NCBI GenBank assembly: GCA_944989445.1
Contig: CALYLW010000136.1
Coordinates: 558,001-622,000, forward strand
Origin: Ampullaceana balthica
Taxonomy: Eukaryota > Mollusca > Gastropoda > Lymnaeidae
DNA: 64,000 bases
Direction: 5' to 3'
The notes under the pieces were generated by a model that was not told the DNA's origin, did no database searches, and was given only the letters and a program-made list of their open reading frames with translations. This document shows, one piece after another, positions 60,901 to 64,000 of this stretch. Each line of letters opens with the position of its first letter. The first letter of the stretch is position 1. The position numbers and the translations under genes are program-made.

Positions 60901-63461
60901 AGGGCCAAACGTGATAGAATGCATGAAATAATCAAGGTCAGGGGTTAGTAACCTTAGGAGTTTGATTGCTATTTAAGGGAGAGAGATTTTGGAATTCGGG
61001 ATCAAAGTGATATCATGGATTTCTATGGAAAAGTGGCAAAAATACATCGTTCAAGTGGGGTTGGTGCATATTGCTTTCGAAAATAGCGGACGATGTGTGC
61101 ATGTGTAAAAGGGATCCACACAAATGATTGTAGTCGGATCAGAAAGTAAACTTTCGTTTTAATCGCGTTCTAAGCTAACTAATTTTAGAAACCTTTTTGA
61201 CAAGATGGCTAAAAGAAAGAAAGACGATGAGTATCGTACTTTTCAGCAGGAATGGACGGAGGAATTTGCCTTTATGGAGAGATCGGGTTCTGGGGTGTGT
61301 TTAATGTGCAGTGATAAAATTACGTCTATGAAACGGTCAAATGTAAAGCGAAACTTCGAGACACGCCATTCTACTGAAATATCCTGAGGGAGACAGCAGA
61401 AAGAAAGCATGTCAAGAATTGCTATCAAGAGTGCAAGCTGGTCAGCAGCAAATCCGTGTTTGGACCCAAAAAGGTGATTGGAATTCGGCTAGCTTTGCTG
61501 GCGCTTTAGCTATTGTAAGAAACGGAAAGCCATTCACAGATGGGGAGTATGCCAAATCATTCATGCTTGATGTTGCCAATGAACTTTTTGATGACTTTTC
61601 CAATAAGGACAAAATAATTAAACGGATAAAAGAAATGCCTCTGTCGGCAAGAACTGTTCACGATCGTAGCATTATGATGTCAAACAAATTGAGGATATGC
61701 AAGTGAAGGACATAAATGACGGCACCGTTTTTCTCTCTCGCTTTGGATGAGTCAACAGACATAAGTAATTTATCCCATTTCAGCGTGGTTGCAAGGTATG
61801 TTGTCGGTGAAACATTACATGAGGAAAGTCTTGCTGTTTTGTCTATGAAGGGCACAACAAGAGGGCAGGATTTATTCGAGTCCTTCACTGAGTTCGCTAA
61901 AGAAATAAATCTACCGATGGATAAACTTGTTTCGGTGTGCACTGATGGTGCTCCGTGCATGGTCGGGAAAAACAGAGGATTTGTCGCTCTTCTTTGTGAG
62001 CATGAAAACAGACGCATCCTAAGCTTTCATGCATCCTACATCAGGAGGCACTTTGTGCTCAGATGTGTGGCGAGCAGCTTGGTGAGGTGATGTCGCTGGT
62101 GGTTCGGGTAGTCAACTTTATTGTTGCCCGAGCATTAAATGATCGCCAGTTTAAAACACTGCTTAACGAGGTTGGGAATAATTATCCTGGTCTGCTTCTG
62201 CACAGCAAACGTGCGTTGGTTGTCAAGGGGGAAAGTGCTCAGCCGATTTGTGGCTTGTCTGAGCGAAATTAGGACTTTTCTTGAAATGAAGAATGTCGAG
62301 CATCCCGAGTTAGCTGACACTGAATGGCTCCTGAAGTTTTTTTATCTCGTAGACATGACTGAACATCTAAATCAGCTCAATGTGAAAATGCAAGGCGTTG
62401 GAAATGCAATCTGTCCCTGCAACAAGCAGTGTTTGCGTTTGAAAACAAGCTAGAACTCTTCATCGCTGACATTGAAACAGGTCATTTGTTACACTTTGAA
62501 AATCTGGTAGAGTTCAAAGATATGTGCACATCAAGTGACCCTGCTCAACATCTTAACATTCAGCAGCTAGCAGGCTTCACGTCCAATCTCCTGCAGTCAT
62601 TTAAAGCGCGATTTGGAGAATTTCGTGAGCACACCCATCTTTTTAAGTTCATCCACACGAGTATGCAGTGGACAGCACTGACCTGAGTTGCATCCCCGGA
62701 GTCTCCGTCAGCGATTTTGAGCTCCAAGCTGCTGACCTGAAGGCCTCCGACATGTGGATGAATAAGTTCAAGTCACTGAATGTAGATTTGGAAAGACTTG
62801 CACGACAGCAAGCAGAGTTGGCGAGCCAACACAAATGGTCAAAAATGAAATTTCAACACGCAGACCAGCTGATTGTCAAAACTTGGAACGCGCTACCCGT
62901 CACATACAACACATTTCAGCGTGTGAGTATTGCTGTACTGACAATGTTTGGCTCTTCGTATGCATGCGAGCAGTCTTTTTCACATCTAAAGAACATCAAG
63001 ACAAACCACCGATCACGTTTAACGGATGGAAGTCTCAACGCCTGCATGAAGCTTAACCACACCATGTATCAACCAGACTACAAAGCCATCAGTAAATCCA
63101 TGCAGCACCATAAGTCGCATTAATGGTAAGTAATACTCACTATTTATTATTTTAGCAACAGCATGACAGTGTTATTAAAAAAGATTGCAGAGCATAATTA
63201 TTGTGCTTGTGTTGAAATTACACAAAATGCACATATTTACTTGAATTTTTAGTTGTAAGAAATATGTATGGCTCTCTCAGACAAAAAGTTTCCCGACCCC
63301 TGATATAGAGTATAGACAATACCTAGGGCAGGGAGTGAAGGTGGCTGCATATATTGGGATTCTTATAAAGTTATTTACTTGAAAACATGTTTAAGTGAGT
63401 AACTTTGGTTGGTGTGAAGTTATATCATCACCCCCCCCTGCATTTGACAGAAGGTCTCCCT

Positions 63462-63516
<55 letters not shown>

Positions 63517-64000
63517 TCACTCTCTCACTCTCTCTCGCATTTCAGGGTTATTTCTTATCAAGTCCTAAATGTTGTGACAATTGAAGCTGTGGATAGCAAA
63601 CATGACATGAAGTCACCAGAGTTATGTTTCCTGGTGTACTGTCTTAATGTGATAATTCCAGTGATAATTCAAGTCCTGGGGGTTCCATTTGATAAAAAAA
63701 ATGTTTTAATCTGGTGGGGTCCAAAAACGAGGATATCCCATATTTTGGGACCCAAAAATGTGATATAAATTGGGGTCTAAAACGTGCTTTATATGGTTCG
63801 AAAAACGTAAACATCATTATGGCCAATGTTGCCACAACGGCCATAGTTCGGGGCCTTGTATAACACTGGTCAAGTTAAAATAATATTTCTGGTAGAAATA
63901 AATACAATGACAGCTGATTACAAACGCTAACCTGTTGGACACAGTTTGGTTCAGCGGGAAACTCTTGATCCTGATAAGATGCTCTTCATCCTCAACAACG
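57901..64000 (-). CDS. unrecognised secreted-protein paralogue (gene B, 3' part; 5' end beyond the window)
   Basis: Exons (minus strand): 63932->64000, 59679-59802, 58573-58691, 57901-57964, with phases continuous to the stop. Encoded segments: VVEDEEHLIRIKSFPLNQTV; DLANINVDDLVNKKECNIVF and AVFIGTFPQCVGNQSK; VTCDAFTGVVPIKENFPEED then SRVPYVNY; YTLPKEWTDKVDNFQTACPV. All four Cys and both sequons of gene A are kept. The signal peptide and exons 1-2 are expected to the right of the window. The coding sequence shows no stop or frameshift, which argues that both genes are under selection. Function unknown to me. Introns hold two CRE-containing MITEs, a minisatellite and two hAT elements. Confidence 0.8.
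58078..58538. mobile_element. MITE-like element, CRE-containing family, copy 3 (gene B intron)
   Basis: Ends GGGGGTCGTCCATAAATGAC and (complement) GGGGCCGTCTATAAATGACG. TGACGTCA is present near both ends. Confidence 0.65.
58573..58691 (-). CDS. gene B exon homologous to gene A exon 5
   Basis: Acceptor CTTATTTTAG, donor CTCTAG-GTAAAC. 119 nt, one codon shorter than in gene A, with the loss before the conserved TCD. Confidence 0.85.
59215..59475. repeat. about 62-bp tandem repeat, about 4 copies (gene B intron)
   Basis: Unit CTTGCATCTTGAACAAGTAA, AGTTCAACTGGCGCCAAAAA and GTATCAACTTTGAATCT. Right-hand copies degenerate. Confidence 0.95.
59679..59802 (-). CDS. gene B exon homologous to gene A exon 4
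   Basis: Acceptor ATATTTCCCAG, donor AAG-GTAAAT. 124 nt, same length and phase as gene A. Confidence 0.85.
59896..60301. mobile_element. MITE-like element, CRE-containing family, copy 4 (gene B intron)
   Basis: Left GGAACCGTCCTTACGTGACG is diverged; the right end is the complement of GGGGCTGTCCACAAATGACG, followed by TAA. It is related along its length to 58078-58538. Confidence 0.6.
60376..60584. mobile_element. hAT MITE (stacked insertion 1)
   Basis: The ends CAGGGGTGGCCAGACTT and (complement) CAACGGTGGCCAAACCATG are flanked by ATATAGAC (60368-60375) and ATATAGAG (60585-60592). 209 bp, non-coding. Confidence 0.8.
60593..63302 (+). mobile_element. BED-finger hAT transposon (stacked insertion 2)
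   Basis: The ends CAGGGGTCGGGAAAC and its complement are flanked by an exact 8-bp duplication ATATAGAG (60585-60592 and 63303-63310). The left copy of that duplication is also the right flank of the adjacent MITE. 2710 bp, near full length, with a decayed transposase. Confidence 0.93.
61205..63123 (+). pseudogene. BED-finger hAT transposase (GTF2IRD2/ZBED5-like), decayed
   Basis: Order of fragments: start MAKRKKDDEYRTF at 61205, BED finger GVCLMCSDKITSMKRSNVKR...ETRH, a stop at 61385, then QKGDWNSASFAGALAIVRNG, a frame change near 61690, ALDESTDISNLSHFSVVARY (DESTD motif), VCTDGAPCMVGKNRG (second acidic region), a frame change near 62080, NVRWLSRGKVLSRFVACLSE, LQQLAGFTSNLLQSF-like, a stop near 62684, and the C-terminal dimerisation region VLTMFGSSYACEQSFSHLKN then NHRSRLTDGSLNACMKL (62940-63060). 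All domains are present but at least five breaks prevent a full product. Confidence 0.88.
63467..63537. repeat. (CT)n microsatellite
   Basis: CT run with three CA interruptions near its right end. Confidence 0.95.
63538..63931. other. gene B intron sequence
   Basis: Contains short GGGGTCC/TTTTGGGACCC repeats at 63713-63775. No gene seen. Confidence 0.3.
63932..64000 (-). CDS. gene B exon homologous to gene A exon 3 (partial)
   Basis: Donor AACAG-GTTAGC. 23 codons visible, continuing beyond the window. Confidence 0.8.

Overview
This is a gene-poor, transposon-rich window of animal nuclear DNA, AT-rich, with spliced genes, LINE/SINE/hAT/MULE/Helitron-like repeats and long dinucleotide microsatellites. 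The repeat repertoire and the divergence of the host genes from their vertebrate counterparts suggest a lophotrochozoan, probably a gastropod mollusc. That assignment is inference from pattern memory and was not searched.

Host genes. (1) 134-7305 (-): 5' part of ABCF1, a translation-associated ABC-F ATPase. Fourteen exons with consistent reading phases encode the first 672 residues, and the gene runs off the left edge. (2) 21164-22762 (+): a single-exon NKRF-like gene with dsRBD-like, G-patch and R3H domains. (3) 30308-46104 (-): a six-exon gene for a secreted 223-aa precursor of a family I do not recognise. (4) 57901->64000 (-): the 3' part of a tandem paralogue with the same intron phases, running off the right edge. 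The last two were reconstructed from splice sites and mutual similarity, and they are the most likely undescribed genes here.

Mobile DNA. 8.4-18.4 kb: two families of non-autonomous DNA elements with exact 9-bp target-site duplications (TSDs, MULE-like), one copy inserted inside another copy of its own family. 12.1-13.8 and 34.8-36.5 kb: the same composite element (a long-TIR pogo-like element inside a hAT) in opposite orientations, each with its own 8-bp TSD. 19.4-20.5 kb: a pogo/Tigger-like element. 25.4-29.8 kb: antisense remnants of endonuclease/reverse-transcriptase LINEs. 42.0-43.8 kb: a 599-codon open LINE reverse transcriptase, antisense in an intron of gene 3. 51.86-56.8 kb: three hAT elements nested one inside another plus a further MITE-like insertion. 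60.4-63.3 kb: a hAT MITE and a BED-finger hAT stacked in one 8-bp target. Six 3' ends of one LINE family (GATAA tail), four CRE-containing MITE-like copies, Helitron-like tandem arrays, and several mini- and microsatellites fill most of the rest.

The four host genes show no shared pathway. Introns of the secreted-protein pair carry much of the mobile DNA, and two tandem duplications there touch splice sites directly.
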